Shown: positions 31,126-52,372 of the stretch, piece after piece
How positions within the stretch are numbered: position 1 is the stretch's first letter
Layout of the letters: each line of letters opens with the position of its first letter
Source of the DNA: Cephalopachus bancanus
Lineage: Eukaryota; Chordata; Mammalia; Primates; Tarsiidae
DNA: 64,000 bases
Direction: 5' to 3'
Assembly: GCA_027257055.1 (NCBI GenBank)
Contig: JAPVLO010000206.1
Coordinates: 1,488,001-1,552,000, forward strand
The notes under the pieces: model-generated
What the model saw: the letters and a program-made list of their open reading frames with translations, nothing else
What the model was told of the DNA's origin: nothing
Database searches by the model: none
Position numbers and translations under genes: made by a program

Positions 31126-31193
31126 GACTATGAAGATTATGACTTTTTAAAGGGAAAAACCATGTCTTGATATATCACTCCAGAATCAAACTA

Positions 31194-31422
31194 CAGTTGT
31201 CCCTTGGTATTTGCAGGGGATTGGTTCTAAGACTCTCCCCAATACCAAAATCAGTTTACATTCAAGTCAAAGTCAGTCCTTCAAAACCTACTATTACAAA
31301 AACTTGGTCCGCTGTATACACAGGCTTCAAGTCCCACATATATTGTATTTTCTGAGTTTGGTTGAAAATATCCAGACAAGTGGACCTGTACAGTTCAAAA
31401 CTGTGTTGTTCAAGGTCAACTG
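31194..31422. mobile_element. Tigger-type MITE (MER2-like)
   Basis: A 229-bp element with ends CAGTTGTCCCTTGGTATTTG and GTTCAAGGTCAACTG flanked by a TA duplication at 31192-31193 and 31423-31424. No transposase. Confidence 0.85.
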
Positions 31423-31639
31423 TATTTTGTACTCCTGTGTTGCTAAAATGCCCTTTAATCAACTTCCTCCTTTCTATTCCCAGTACTATTGTCTACATTT
31501 CTTCCTACTATTCCAGTAAAGTGCATTCACAAGAGCTGCTGCAGTTCCAACTGGCCTCTAATGCCCTAACACCACAATTTACACCACTGAAGAAGTAACC
31601 TAATGAATTCTTCATGCTCATATCTCCAGTAAGTTCCTG

Positions 31640-34370
31640 CTAGGTAAGTAAACTTCCTAGTGAGTCCCCATTTTCCTCTCCCCCAAATCATTTCTAAAAT
31701 CTGCCTCAGATACTGTGGGCACTATTTCCATTAAACTTTATATGCTGATTAACCTCAGTCTTCAGGTTACCCATCCCAGCCCTTTTATATTCTTCCACTG
31801 TGACCTCTGAAACTCATGATCCATTTTCAGCAAGCCATCTCTATCTTCAGCCTTTCCTTTCACCTTTGGCTTTTACTGAAATCCAAAGATATAACTGCCT
31901 CATTCTCAAGTCACAAAAAAGTGAGATTTTTTCCTATTCCCCATTACCACTACCACACTATCACCTGGTTCTCTCTAAAACTCTCTCTGATTTATTTGAA
32001 GTTCATGCCACAGACTATATAAGCTTTACCTTTCCTTGTTACCAACTGATCTCCAGATCACCCCTCCTCACTCCTAGGTTATAGCACCTGACTTGCTGTT
32101 TCTCTGTCACTATTCCTCTTATATTTCTTTGGGATTTCAACATCTACACAGATGGTATATCTAACTCCCTGATCTCTCAGTTCTTTGATGTCTTTTCCCA
32201 TCCATCCTCCCCAGCCATCTACAGAGTATAACAACTATACCTCATCCATAATCTTACATTCAAGCTAGTTTTTATTTTTCTAGCTCATTCCATGTAGTAT
32301 TTTGACTGTGTGTACTATTTAACCACACCAAGATTTCCAATCCATTGACTCTTCTACCTTTACACAATCTCTCAGTTCTTCATGTATTCTTCCCTCCTTG
32401 CCTGGCTTAGTTTCCCTTAGCACACACTCCTGTCCTACTTCTCTGGAAAAATTCCAACCAATTGTTTTGCTTACACTCAAATATCTGAATATGCTTAAAG
32501 ACGTACAACAGGCCAGACACAGTGGCTCATGCCTGTAAGAGCAGCACTTCAGGAGGCTGAAACAGGTGGATTGCTTGAGCCCAGGAGTTCAAGACCAGCT
32601 TAAGCAACTTAGTGAGACCTCTACTAAGTCTCTACAAAAAAAAAAAAAAATTAGCTGGCTGGACATTGTGGTGCATGCCTGTACTCCCAGCTTCTCGAGA
32701 TGCTGAGGTAGATTGCCTGAACAAGGAGGTTGAGGCTACTATCAGGCCATGATTGTCATGATCATGCCACTGTACTCCAGCCTGGGCAACAGAGTGAGAC
32801 CTCAATGCCAAAATAATAATAATAATAATTAAAAAATAAAAAACACATAACTGTGCTATAGGCTCAGTTTAAATTCAAGACAATTTATATCATATGGGCC
32901 CTTGATCCTAGACCTGTAAGATGCACTATGTCTTATAGATGATTGTTGCACTCTGTCTTCAAAGACTATTATAAAAATAATAATTTATAAGCTACCTTTT
33001 TATTTAACTGAGATCACAGAAAAAAGGTCAGAGAAGTTGGTAAATTACCAGCCTACCAGTCTTTTGCAACTATACCTCTATACTAGAATAAGCCCATTTA
33101 TTCTTGCAATGAATAAAGTGCTCTTGCTCCTATACAAAGTCCACACTCTACTTCTATACTTCTTTCTCACCTACTCAAGGACTTTATTTCTTCGAGTGGC
33201 GCTCAAAAGAATTTCCCTCTTTACTTGGTTAAAGATATTACTCTGAATCCTGACCTCCTTATTCCTCTGTCACCACCATTAAACCTGCTCCCTCACAGTC
33301 TTCTCTCAAATTATAACCATCACCACCACAACCCTCACCGGACACTTCAACCCACTTCAGCTATTGGCCTATTTCTTTGCTCCCCTTTAAAGCCCGGATC
33401 CTGTGCCTCACTTTCTTTCTTCTCACTCTTTTTAAACTTGCTAAAAGCAGTCATTCCACCTTTAAAGCTCTTATTCAACCTTTAAAGCTCTTATCAAAGT
33501 ATCTCAACCTCCATGTTGCTGCATTCAGTGCACAAGTTCAGCCTTCATTCTACTTGGCCTATCAGCATCATTTGACACACCTTTTTCAATTACCACCTTC
33601 TTGAAACACCATATTTCTGGTTCCCTTTGTTGGTCCCTCCTCATCTTTCTCACTTATCTTAGTGCATCCTCATGCTCAGTCCCTAGGCTTCCTTCTGTTC
33701 TCATACACATTCTACACGCAATGCCATCAGTTCTATGGCTTTCAAATCCACTGACATAGGCTGACAACTGCCAAATTTGTATCTCTACCATGAACATCCC
33801 TTTAAAACTACAGACTCCAAATTACCTACCTGATGTCCCCACTTGGATTTCTAATAGTCATTTCAATGTAATATGTTCCAAACTGAACTCTCAGTTCCTC
33901 TGTCTACCCTATCCCCACCACTAAACCTGCTCCTTCATGCTCTTCTCCAGCTCAGCAAATTATAAGTTCATTCTTCAGGCCAAAAACCCTGTACATGGGT
34001 ACAGAGCCAGGGGCAATTCAACCAGACTTGCTCAAGATACTCATAAAGGAGATCTTATCATTGATGTTTCATAGACCCTTTGAGAAATCCTGAGGACATC
34101 CCTCAGGTAGGCAGCCCAGGGCTGCTGTACCAGTTAGCTATCCATGGAATGAGTCATAACCTTGACTCTTCTTTCTCTTCAATGCTACATGCAGTTCTTT
34201 TAGCAAAACCCACTGATTCTACCTTTAAATTATATTGGAATCCAATCACTTTACTAATTCTAAATCCTATCTTAGCAGAGAAGCATTCCCTGATAATACT
34301 TTCTAAAACATGGTATGTCCTGTTTTATCCTCTGTTCCTTGCCCTGCCTCATTTTTCATAGTAGCATCTA
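31640..34370 (+). mobile_element. L2 LINE, long fragmented copy
   Basis: CT-rich coding-derived sequence follows the L2 reverse-transcriptase and 3' region in order, such as GACATAGGCTGACAACTG and CACTTGGATTTCTAATAGTC. Short open frames here are L2 remnants without a complete protein. An AluJ interrupts it at 32508-32830. Confidence 0.6.
32508..32830 (+). mobile_element. Old AluJ-like element
   Basis: Diverged dimer (GGCCAGACACAGTGGCTCAT to CAACAGAGTGAGACCTC) ending in an AAT-repeat tail. Confidence 0.85.
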
Positions 34371-34392
34371 TCACCACTGACATCTGGCTTTT

Positions 34393-34680
34393 GTTTTTGT
34401 TTTTGCTTTTTGAGTCAGAGTCTCATTCTGTTGCCTATGCTAGAGTGCAGTGACTTTCTCATAGCCATTGCAGCCTCCAACTGCTGGACTCAGGTAATCC
34501 TTTTGCATAGCTGGAACTATAGGCGCACACTACCACACCAGGCTAATTTTTGAACTTATTGTAGAGCCCAGGTCTCACCAAGTTGCCCAAGCTAGTCTTG
34601 AACCACTGGGTTCAGGCAATCTTCTCGCTTCCATCTCCTAAAGTGCTGGGATTACAGGCATGAGCCACTGTGTCTCGTCA
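34393..34680 (-). mobile_element. Alu, old
   Basis: Minus-strand dimer beginning with TTTTTGAGTCAGAGTCTC and ending GCATGAGCCACTGTG. Strongly diverged. Confidence 0.85.
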
Positions 34681-35029
34681 ACACTGACATCATATAGATT
34701 TCATGTTTCTATATTTTTCTACTAATATGAGGTTCATGATGGCTGAGATCTACAAGTAGTTGGTACATAACAGGAATCTGACTGTAACCCACCTCCACTC
34801 CAACTCACCCTTTTCTGACAGAATAATGCTCCTAAAGCACAGTTCTGGTCACATCAACATCACAGCCAATCTTTCAACTCCATTTTAGATGGCATCTTCT
34901 CTAAAAAAATCTTTCTTGATCTTTCTGGGCAGATGTGATCGCTTTCTTAGAACAATTGTTTCTATATCCTTATTATACCGTTTTAGATAATTGTATAGGT
35001 CCTAGAGTAAAACAGAGCTAGTTTTGAAT

Positions 35030-35212
35030 CCACTTACTAGCTTATTTGATAAATTATATCCAACCTTGGCCTCAGCTTCCTTATCTATCAAATGGGAGCG
35101 ATACTAGTACCTGATTCACTAGGGTTATTGTAAAAACCAAATGAAAAGATGCATAAAAGCATTTAGTGAATTCCGGTCACAGTGAATATTCAACAAATTA
35201 TTATTTTTATTA
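35030..35212 (-). repeat. MIR
   Basis: GCCTCAGCTTCCTTATC through GGGTTATTGTAAAAACC is the MIR core on the minus strand. Confidence 0.7.
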
Positions 35213-35561
35213 TTTTATATTACCTTTCCCTATTAGACTGTAAGCTCCAGGAAGACAAGCAGAGTATCTTATTTATTCTTTGTATTCCCTAAAATATTTG
35301 ATGAAGTAATCTAAAGAAAAAAGAAAACTGGATTCATACAATAAATGATAACGTAACTGGTACTTCTTGATCTCTATTTCTGTAGCAACATAAATCGAAG
35401 AACTCTTGGGTAAAATTTACTTAAACCAACTATTCAGAAATTTATGCTGTCAAATTGAGAAAGTTTTAGTTTTATCCAGATTGCTATTTGTGGAAAGAAA
35501 AAAAAAGAAAACAATCTACTGCCATCTATTGATAATTCATTAAAATTGCATAAATCAAGCA

Positions 35562-35855
35562 AATTTTTTTTTTTGAGTCAGAGTCTCACTCTGTCACTTA
35601 GGCTGGTGCACAGTGACACGCTCACAGCCACCATAGCTTTGACTTGCTGGGCTCAGGTGATTATTCCACCTTCGTCTTCCAAACAGCTGGAACCACAGGC
35701 ATATGCCACCATGCCTGGATAATTTTTAAATTTAGTGTCGAGACAAGATCTCACCAAGTTGCCCAGGCTGGTCTTGAACCCCTGGACTCAGGCAATCTTC
35801 TTGTCTCTGCCTCCTAAAGTCCTGGGATTATAGGTGTAAATCTCCAGCTTAGAGA
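35562..35855 (-). mobile_element. Alu, old
   Basis: Minus-strand dimer from poly(T)GAGTCAGAGTCTCAC to TCCTGGGATTATAGGTG. Confidence 0.87.
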
Positions 35856-36429
35856 CAAGACTTTTTAAAGTCTTTTCAAACACATGTTTTTAAAGAGAAG
35901 TTAGAACATCACCAGAATCATCCAAAAAATTAATTAATTGAATCATTAAATATTAATTGTATACCTATTATATACCAGTGTATTAGAATCTGCTGAAACT
36001 AGGGATTACTTCCTCCTCTGGCCAGACAATAAGATTAAGTTTCAGGACACTGAAAAAAAAACAAATCAGAGGGTTTTGTACTGTTCCTTACCTCCCCATA
36101 CAGATACTATAGGCAATATTCATATGTTGACCACATTGCTTCTAGTTTTCTACCAAAGGAGGGGCTTCTCTGAATGTATAGGCAGTACTGGATTACCAAA
36201 ACATCTCTTGTTTTGGAGTGTAGACATAAAGGGATTGGTATGCATTTCAAATCCATTAAAAGAGGTCCAGGAAACTGTTTCAAAGAGGTTCTGTACCTCT
36301 GGGACAGAAATTATAGACCTTTGGTGAAATCCAGTCATTATCTACCTGCTTGTCTCATTCAGTACAACATGGGATAAGGTCTTTTTATTTCTCTAAACAA
36401 GGGAGCATGATTTATGAACTAAGAGCAAC

Positions 36430-37320
36430 TTTGTAGTGGGTTAAATGGTAGCCCCCATAAGATGTATCTATGTCCTAACCCCCAGAACTTGTACATGTGA
36501 CCTTATTTGTAAATACATTTCAGTTAAGAATCTTAAGATGATATCATCCTAGCTTTAGGGTAAGAGACCAAATATGCAAATGGAAAATGGCCAGACCACA
36601 TATAAAAAGAGGATTCTAACACAGGAAAACAATCTATTATCAATAGTAACCAGTTTAGGAAGCCAGCCTGTTACCCATAAATTAGACTTATAGAAAGTCA
36701 GACCACAATCTCTAGTAATAGTCCAGGGAATCAAACTATAACAATTGGCCCCAAATGTCCACTACTTGATTAATAGCCAGATCTTCTCTGTTTGTCCCTA
36801 CTTCCAACTTGGGACTAACAAGAAAGCCAAATATGCACCCCTAACCAATCACATGGGATGCCCTACTTCCAGATAGCCTGACTGTAGCTTCCTCACGCCA
36901 ACAGCCTCTGATCAGGGCATACCCATTCCTCTGCTGGCCTCTAACTTTCTGACAAAATGCAAGAGATGGTGACTGACTTCCTTGCAAGCTCTAAATAACA
37001 GCCTTAACTTGCTCTCATTTGACTGGTCTGCATTTATTTCTACAAAGGTATTCTTATAACAGAAAGTTAGAGGAATATTTGAGACACAGGGAATACCATG
37101 TGATGATGGAGGCATGGAGCCCAAGTCATGTAATCCCCAGTCAAGGGATACCTGGAGCCACTAGAAGATGGAAGAGGTAAGGAAACATCAAAAGGTACAA
37201 GGTCTTGTAAATTCCTCCATTTCAGAATCTGGCCTCCATAACTGTGAGAGAACAAGTTTTTGTTGTTTTAAGTCACCTGGTTAGCAGTAATTTGTTATGG
37301 CAGCCCTAAGAAACTAATAG
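36430..37320 (+). mobile_element. Old MaLR/MLT-type LTR split by another LTR
   Basis: Left part TGTAGTGGGTTAAATGGTAG...CCTAACCCCCAGAACTTG; right part after about 37046 ends CTGTGAGAGAACAAG...TTGTTTTAAGTC...AACTAATA, as in MaLR LTRs. The exact subfamily was not resolved. Confidence 0.55.
36575..37046 (+). mobile_element. Class I ERV-type LTR nested in the older LTR
   Basis: AACCAATCACATGGGATGCC, then CTCTAAATAACAGCCTTAAC and GCTCTCATTTGACTGG resemble U3-R-U5 of a class I endogenous-retrovirus LTR. No viral genes adjoin. The boundaries are approximate. Confidence 0.5.
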
Positions 37321-37990
37321 AAGCTTTTAACAAGGAAATTTGCATCTGCCACATGGCCTTTTCTGGAAAAACCCATAAACCTTAGTGTAAATGGTTTAAG
37401 AACAATTGTTCAGTTTTTGAAATTCCACTTGTCCTCATTACGAGATTTCTGTGGTATTGTAAGAATGTCTACAGTGGTTCCCCTTAATAGCCAGACACTA
37501 TCTCTGCCCTCAAAACACTCTAAGTCTATAAGAGGGAGAAAGACAACAGTCACATAATTAAAATGTAGAGGTATAATAGATGATTTCTTCGCCCATCTAC
37601 ACTTAACTTCTAACCACTATTATCTTTGAAAATCATAAGTGGCTAATTCCCCTATCATTTTGAGTGTCCATGGCTAGGACACTGTTCTCTAGTAAATCTG
37701 CCTGTTTCTGCTCTTAACAGTCGAATTGTACAATCTTACAATGAGTTACTTGTGTTTGTTCTCAAATCTGTTTATGCCAGTTGTGCTTGATATTGTATTT
37801 TTATAACTTAATGAAATGTTAACCAACAAAATAGTGTAGAAATAAAGTTTGTTGTTTCTTTAAAATCTATGTTTAATATTTAAAGACCCAATAAATGTGT
37901 GTGAGATAATTATAACAGATTATAAGTAAATCTGCCCTCAGATTGCTTCACGCGAACCTTTAAGTTATTTTCCTCTTAAAAGAATGAAAT

Positions 37991-38290
37991 AGGCTGGGCG
38001 TGGTGGCTCAGGCCTGTAATCACAGTACTTTGGGAGGCTGAAGTGAGAGGACTGCCTGAGCCTAGGGGTTCAAGACCAGACTGGACAACTTGGTGAGACA
38101 TTGTCTCTACAATATATTAAAAAACATTTAGCAAGACATGGTAGCACGTGCCTGTAGTTCTGGCTACATGGAAGGCAGAGGCAAAAGGATTGTGGAGCCC
38201 AGCAGGTCGACACTGGGGTGACTGTAAGCGTGCCACTGCATTCCAGTCTGGGGGACAGAATGAGACTCTGACTCAACAACAACAACAACA
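37991..38290 (+). mobile_element. Alu, with TSD
   Basis: Dimer ending in CAA repeats. Target-site duplication AAAAGAATGAAAT at 37978-37990 and 38291-38303. Confidence 0.95.
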
Positions 38291-38839
38291 AAAAGAATGA
38301 AATCTTGGGAAGTCTTAGCTGATGGTTGAGGTGTGTAATTTATGCAAAAGATACTATGCCCAATCAGTAGTCCACAAGGAAAGAAAAGGCACTGGATCTT
38401 CTAAATAGATTGGGAAATGAGCACACAGTTGTTTTAGGTTAAAATAAAAAGCTTAAGATATTTATGTTATACTTTTTCAGATTCTCTGGGTTAACTGACT
38501 TTTTAAAAAAGTTTTATTTAGATATAATTTACATACCATAAAGTCCATCCCTATACAGTGTACAACTTTTCAACTAATTGCTTAGCTATGGGTCTAGACT
38601 ACATCTATGAGAGGGCTTCTTATATATGAACAAAATGCTAAAGAAACACTATTAATTCTGCTTGATAAGGAGATGGGAATTCAGGAAAAATTATGTTTGA
38701 ACTTGAAGAGTCTTAAACAACAATTATAAATAGCAAATGTAAAGGGTGAAATCATGTGGCCTATCCAAAGAACAGACTTTATTTGAGCGACTTGGGAATA
38801 GGGAAGTCATTTCTGCAAAACTAATTATACATCTGAATC

Positions 38840-39001
38840 ATATGTAGGGATTAAAACAAAACAAAAAAGCAGGCAAAACATGCCCAGGCCTGACTCCCAG
38901 AGATTCTGATTCAATGTATAGATGGGGTGGAGGCCTGGCATTACTGTTTTTTAAAGTTCCACTTGTAGTTCTGATACGCAGTCAGGATTGAAACCACTGG
39001 A
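38840..39001 (+). mobile_element. MER5A-like hAT fragment
   Basis: GACTCCCAGAGATTCTGATT...GGGGTGGAGGCCTGG...TTGAAACCACTGG follows the MER5A MITE. Confidence 0.65.
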
Positions 39002-39840
39002 GTAGGGTGGGAATGGGGTGAGGGAATGTTAGAACATGAGGTTAGAACCAGATGGTGAAAGGAAATAGTATGCAAATACAGTATAACAAACTTCCCGGAC
39101 AACTTCTCTATTTTGAAATATTTTGGTTTTTACTGCCACTATTTTTGCTTGAAAGTACATGAATTCCCATCATTGTCTGAAAAAGAAAAAAAAAGAGAGA
39201 GAGATACGTGTTTTAAATGTGCTTAGTAACTAAAAGACCTCTATTTTGTTGAGGTAATATTTAACATAAAACAAGCTCGGGTAGAGAGTGCACCTTCTGA
39301 TCGGGTGTGTACCATCCACCAGTCAGGGATCCAAACAAATGTCCAAAGAAAATACAAATTTTGACAAAAACAGTGGCAAGCACTACTGAAAAGTGGGTTC
39401 CTCTTTGGGTTGGCGCGCCCATTCTCTAGTCAAGCACAGGAATGTGCTCACCTCCCAGGGCTCCTGTAAACTCCCAGACGTCGGAGATTATGAGATAGAG
39501 AGTCTTCAGCACCTACCACACGAACAATAATACAGGTAAAAGGGGCCTCTCCGTCCATCACAAGCAGTGTCACAGAAAGACCCCGCTTACTCTTTTGAAG
39601 GTGGGATCTTTTTTTCCCTTTACCGTACACCTGCCTTCCATAACGTAGCTGCTCAGTAGTTTCAAGTAACTGAACGTCATTCTCTTGGAAGACAGATCAG
39701 GGACGCAAACTTGTGCCTTTATCGTGATTCTAGGGATGAGTGTCTTCTGCTGTCCTACTAAGGACACATCTATTTTACAAGGGGCACACCTAAGTCGTGG
39801 ATACAAGTGAAGAAGCTGTAAAGAGTGTTGACGGGTCCTG
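39002..39840. other. CCDC122 promoter-proximal DNA
   Basis: No repeat is recognised. Two overlapping minus-strand open frames (39448-39630 and 39570-39806) lie in different phases, lack a family I know, and are probably chance frames next to the promoter. Confidence 0.4.
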
Positions 39841-39946
39841 CCAACAAGAATCAGCCGAGGAGGAGGGGCAACCCGCTTGCTAGCTCACTTCTGGAAACAG
39901 ACCAACAAAACAACACTGAAAACGCGTCCCCAAGGAGGCCCCTTAC

Positions 39947-40050
39947 TTGAGCCCCGGACGGGACAAGCTGCCAAGGGCTAACGCGACGAAGGTTCCCAGG
40001 CCGGGGCTCTGGTGATTCGACCAAGTGTCCCCGCCACACCGCTGGCTCAG
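39947..40050 (-). other. CCDC122: Candidate non-coding first exon of CCDC122
   Basis: On the minus strand a good donor (CAA then gtaagg) lies at 39947/39946 at the edge of the CpG island. A further donor-like site (GGGAG then gtgagc) lies at 39452/39451. Either could end the first untranslated exon of CCDC122, whose first coding exon is about 10 kb away. The right border is arbitrary. Confidence 0.35.
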
Positions 40051-40067
40051 CGAAGCGTCTTCGTGTG

Positions 40068-40075
40068 ACCGGAAG
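40068..40075 (+). promoter_or_regulatory. ETS/GABP-type site
   Basis: The octamer ACCGGAAG is a consensus ETS core, common in bidirectional CpG promoters. It lies between the candidate first exons of the two genes. Confidence 0.5.
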
Positions 40076-40087
40076 CCCGCCTGCGGA

Positions 40088-40112
40088 GGGGAGCGGAGGG
40101 GAGGGAGGGGGG
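40088..40112 (+). promoter_or_regulatory. G-quadruplex motif in the promoter
   Basis: Four G runs of 4, 4, 3 and 6 with loops of 6, 1 and 1 nt fit the canonical intramolecular G-quadruplex pattern on the plus strand, just beside the ETS site. Confidence 0.55.
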
Positions 40113-40250
40113 CTGCGGTTTACTCCCGAGGTCGCTTCAGCCGCCCCGCCTCACGGCGTCCGCCACGCCCGCCGCCCTGCGCCCCCTCTCGGTGTGGGTC
40201 GCTTCAGCCGCCCCGCGCCCCCTGTTCCCGGAGTCCGGCTGCTTCCGCCG

Positions 40251-40440
40251 CCCCCTCCACCCGCGGGCCCCGGCTCTGGCCGCCCCCTCCTCTCGCGGGT
40301 CCGTCCCTCCCCTCGCCCCCTCCACTCGCGGGTCCGTCGCTCCCGCCGCCCCCTCCACTCGCGGGCCCGTCGCTCCCGCCGCCCCCTCCACTCGCGGGCC
40401 CGTCGCCGCCCCTGCCCCCTCCACTCGCTCCCGCCGCCCC
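40251..40440. repeat. 33-bp GC-rich minisatellite
   Basis: About five and a half tandem copies of a 33-bp unit (beginning CCCCCTCCACTCGCGGG and ending TCGCTCCCGCCG). Central copies are nearly identical and outer copies degenerate. Because 33 is a multiple of 3, every frame through it stays open and yields repetitive Pro/Ala/Arg peptides, which explains the long spurious frames here. Confidence 0.85.
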
Positions 40441-40559
40441 GCCCCCCACGGGGCCGCCGCTCCAGCGCTGCCACGACCCCTCTCCGGCCTGACCCGCCCG
40501 CTCCTGCCCGCTGACCCGCCCGGCCCGGGTTCCTGCTCCACTCCCCGCGGCGGGACCGC

Positions 40560-40769
40560 CTGGACCCGGAACTACTGAGGGGGCGGAGGGCGCGCGTTCT
40601 TGGCTCATCCCGGGATTCCCCGGCGCCCGCCGGGTGCACGCCCGGTTGCCCCGCCCCCGCTCCCGCTCCCTCCCGCCGCCCTGCGCTTCGCCTGCGGGGC
40701 CCCGGCCGTCGGGTTTCCGCGGGAAGCCGGTGCCGACGCCAGGCGGGGATCCGAGCGGCCGCGGGGAAG
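40560..40769 (+). other. LACC1: Candidate non-coding first exon of LACC1
   Basis: A strong splice donor (AAG then gtgagtgacg) lies at 40769/40770 inside the CpG island, about 1.1 kb before the coding exon acceptor at 41848. This is the expected place for the untranslated first exon. The transcription start was not determined and the left border is arbitrary. A second donor (GCAG then gtagga) at 41261/41262 could be an alternative. Confidence 0.5.
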
Positions 40770-41879
40770 GTGAGTGACGTGAGGCGGGGCGCGCGGGCGG
40801 CCCGCCGCGGGGACTGGCGTGCGACTCCTGGCGACCCGCTCGCGCCTGCCCGGTTTCGCGGAGGCTCGGGGGCGGGGGGGGGGCGGCAAATCGTCCCAGA
40901 GGTCGCCGCAGAGGAGGCGAGGAGGCGAGGACCGGGATGCCCGTGTGTCCGCCGGAGTCCCAGGCGGGCGGGGAGCGGCCGGCCGAGGTGGCCCGGCAGG
41001 TGCGGAGCCGCAGCCTGCACCCCGCTGCCGGGCGCGCGTGGGAGGGACAGGGACCCGGCGGCGACACACGTTGGGTGGAAATTCACATGCACGGGGATGG
41101 GGTGGGCGCTCACCCCTTCAAAGCTGGAGAAGTGAACTTCTGAGGGACCCCGGGCGACGGGCGTGCCCAGACGGGCGTCCCCAGGAAGACCCGCCGCTGG
41201 GGGGTGGAGGGCCGGGGCTGGGGGGAGCCAATCCGCGCGGAGGGAGGGAACAAGAATGCAGGTAGGAGGCCCGTGCCGTGTTCCCAGGGCAGTCGCTGCT
41301 GCGATCGCTGCAAGCGTGGGCTGTCGTGCACATCCTGGAGAGAATCCTGTCGCCTTCTAGGCTTGTCTCGCCCGAACTCGCGTTTTCGGGTGCGGCTGCG
41401 TGTAGCCTCGTGAATTTGGGCCCCACACATGAAGGAATGTGATCTGCTATGGTAGGACGAATGATACATCACACGGGTTGGCGGCGACTTCTGGGACGGT
41501 TTGCCGCCCCCACCCCCGCCCCCGCAATTAAAAAGCAGGACTTTGTCCAAGTCCACAAGTAATTCCCTGCTTAGAATGTGCTGTGTCAACAAAACAGAAC
41601 AGAGGAACTCTTGTTCTGAAAAGATGTATCAGCACTTTCACAAAATGAATTGAAAGATGGCTTTGCTTTTACTGTCATCATCTCTTGGGACCGAGCGGAC
41701 TGGCTTTTCTGGGAGGAAGCTAGAGTTGCTATTTTACGTTACGTTTTTAAAATCAATGTCATTAATTTTAAAATCTAACACAAATCTCTGTTGCAACTGT
41801 AAGAAGAGTGATATAATTTTATATTCTTACCCTAATTTTTCTTTGCAGGTTATTTATTTGACACAAACGTCTTTGAAGG

Positions 41880-51564
<9,685 letters not shown>

Positions 51565-51890
51565 GGTACAGTAAATTCTGTCTCCTCCTTCTAATCTCGT
51601 TCTCTCTCTTGTCCCTCTCTCCTTTTCCCCTCCCTTTCTCCTTCTTCCTCTTTTAGCCTTTCTCTCCCCTCATTTATAACAATAATTGATTATATATTTA
51701 ACTTTACTCCTTCATTCCTGCACAGAGAATTGCATTTCTACGATGTTAGTGATGTAATGGTGGTAGAAAAGTTCCTTTTAAGTAACATACTCTATTATAA
51801 AGAGCAGCCATGCCTTTTCCCAGTTAATGAAGAAGAATAAGGCAGGCATATGTTAAATGTATAAAAATAAAACAATTTGGTCTTTAAAGA
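51565..51890 (+). terminator. LACC1: LACC1 3' UTR with candidate polyadenylation signal
   Basis: The stretch after the LACC1 stop is not an interspersed repeat that I recognise. It starts with a CT-rich tract (about 51580-51672) and contains an AATAAA hexamer at 51866-51871 followed by a GT-rich stretch. The hexamer is the nearest good poly(A) signal, but the true cleavage site is not shown by sequence alone. Confidence 0.5.
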
Positions 51891-52263
51891 ACCTTGTACC
51901 TGTGTCCTTTATCTCTCCTATGTATTTGATATTTGTTCATTTCCTATCATAATATCCTTATACCTTTCTTTTTTTGTTTTTGAAAATAAATCTGTGCATA
52001 AAAGTTCTAAATGTTGGAATAATAAGAAATCCTCATGTATACAAACTGGCAAGTTTTCAACTAAATTTCTAACTGATTATTTGTAACTGGAGTTGGCCAG
52101 ATTTTTCTTTAAAGGACCAGATAGTAATTATTTTAGGCTTTGTGGGACATAAGTATCTGTCTCAGCTACTAAAATCTGCCATTGTACAGCAAGAGCAGAT
52201 TACTGATAATACAGAAATGAATGAGTATGTCTGTGTTCCAATAAAACTTTATTTACAACAACA

Positions 52264-52372
52264 GGTGAGGGACAGTGATGTGTGTGCCTGTAGTCCCAGT
52301 TACTAGGGAAGCTGAGATGAGAGGCTTGCTTTAGGCCAGCCTTGACAACATAAGAAGACCCTGTATTTAAAA
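52264..52372 (+). mobile_element. Free Alu-like monomer (FLAM/FRAM type)
   Basis: One 7SL-derived monomer only (GTGCCTGTAGTCCCAGTTAC to AGGCCAGCCTTGACAACAT) with a CAA-rich tail and no second monomer. This is an early primate-lineage 7SL SINE. Confidence 0.6.

Larger units (their letters stand above)
39840..41260. promoter_or_regulatory. CpG island, bidirectional CCDC122/LACC1 promoter
   Basis: This is the only strongly GC- and CpG-rich segment in an otherwise AT-rich window. It lies exactly between the divergent genes and has no TATA box in the expected place. It contains GC boxes, an ETS site, a CRE-like TGACGTGA near 40775-40782, a G-quadruplex motif and a GC-rich minisatellite. Several long open frames on both strands here come from low stop-codon frequency in GC-rich DNA and are not called as genes. 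A shared housekeeping-type promoter is inferred from this layout. Confidence 0.88.

Noticed and set aside
35516..35531. CTCF-like motif on the minus strand (TCAATAGATGGCAG)
   Set aside because: Two core mismatches, so too weak to call beside the perfect match at 56301.
39448..39806. Two minus-strand open frames near the CCDC122 promoter
   Set aside because: They overlap in different frames, match nothing I know and have no supporting splice pattern linking them to CCDC122 coding sequence.
40025..41265. Many long overlapping open frames on both strands (up to 320 codons)
   Set aside because: They lie in the CpG island and the 33-bp minisatellite, where stops are rare. The peptides are low-complexity Pro/Arg/Ala/Gly and none matches a family.
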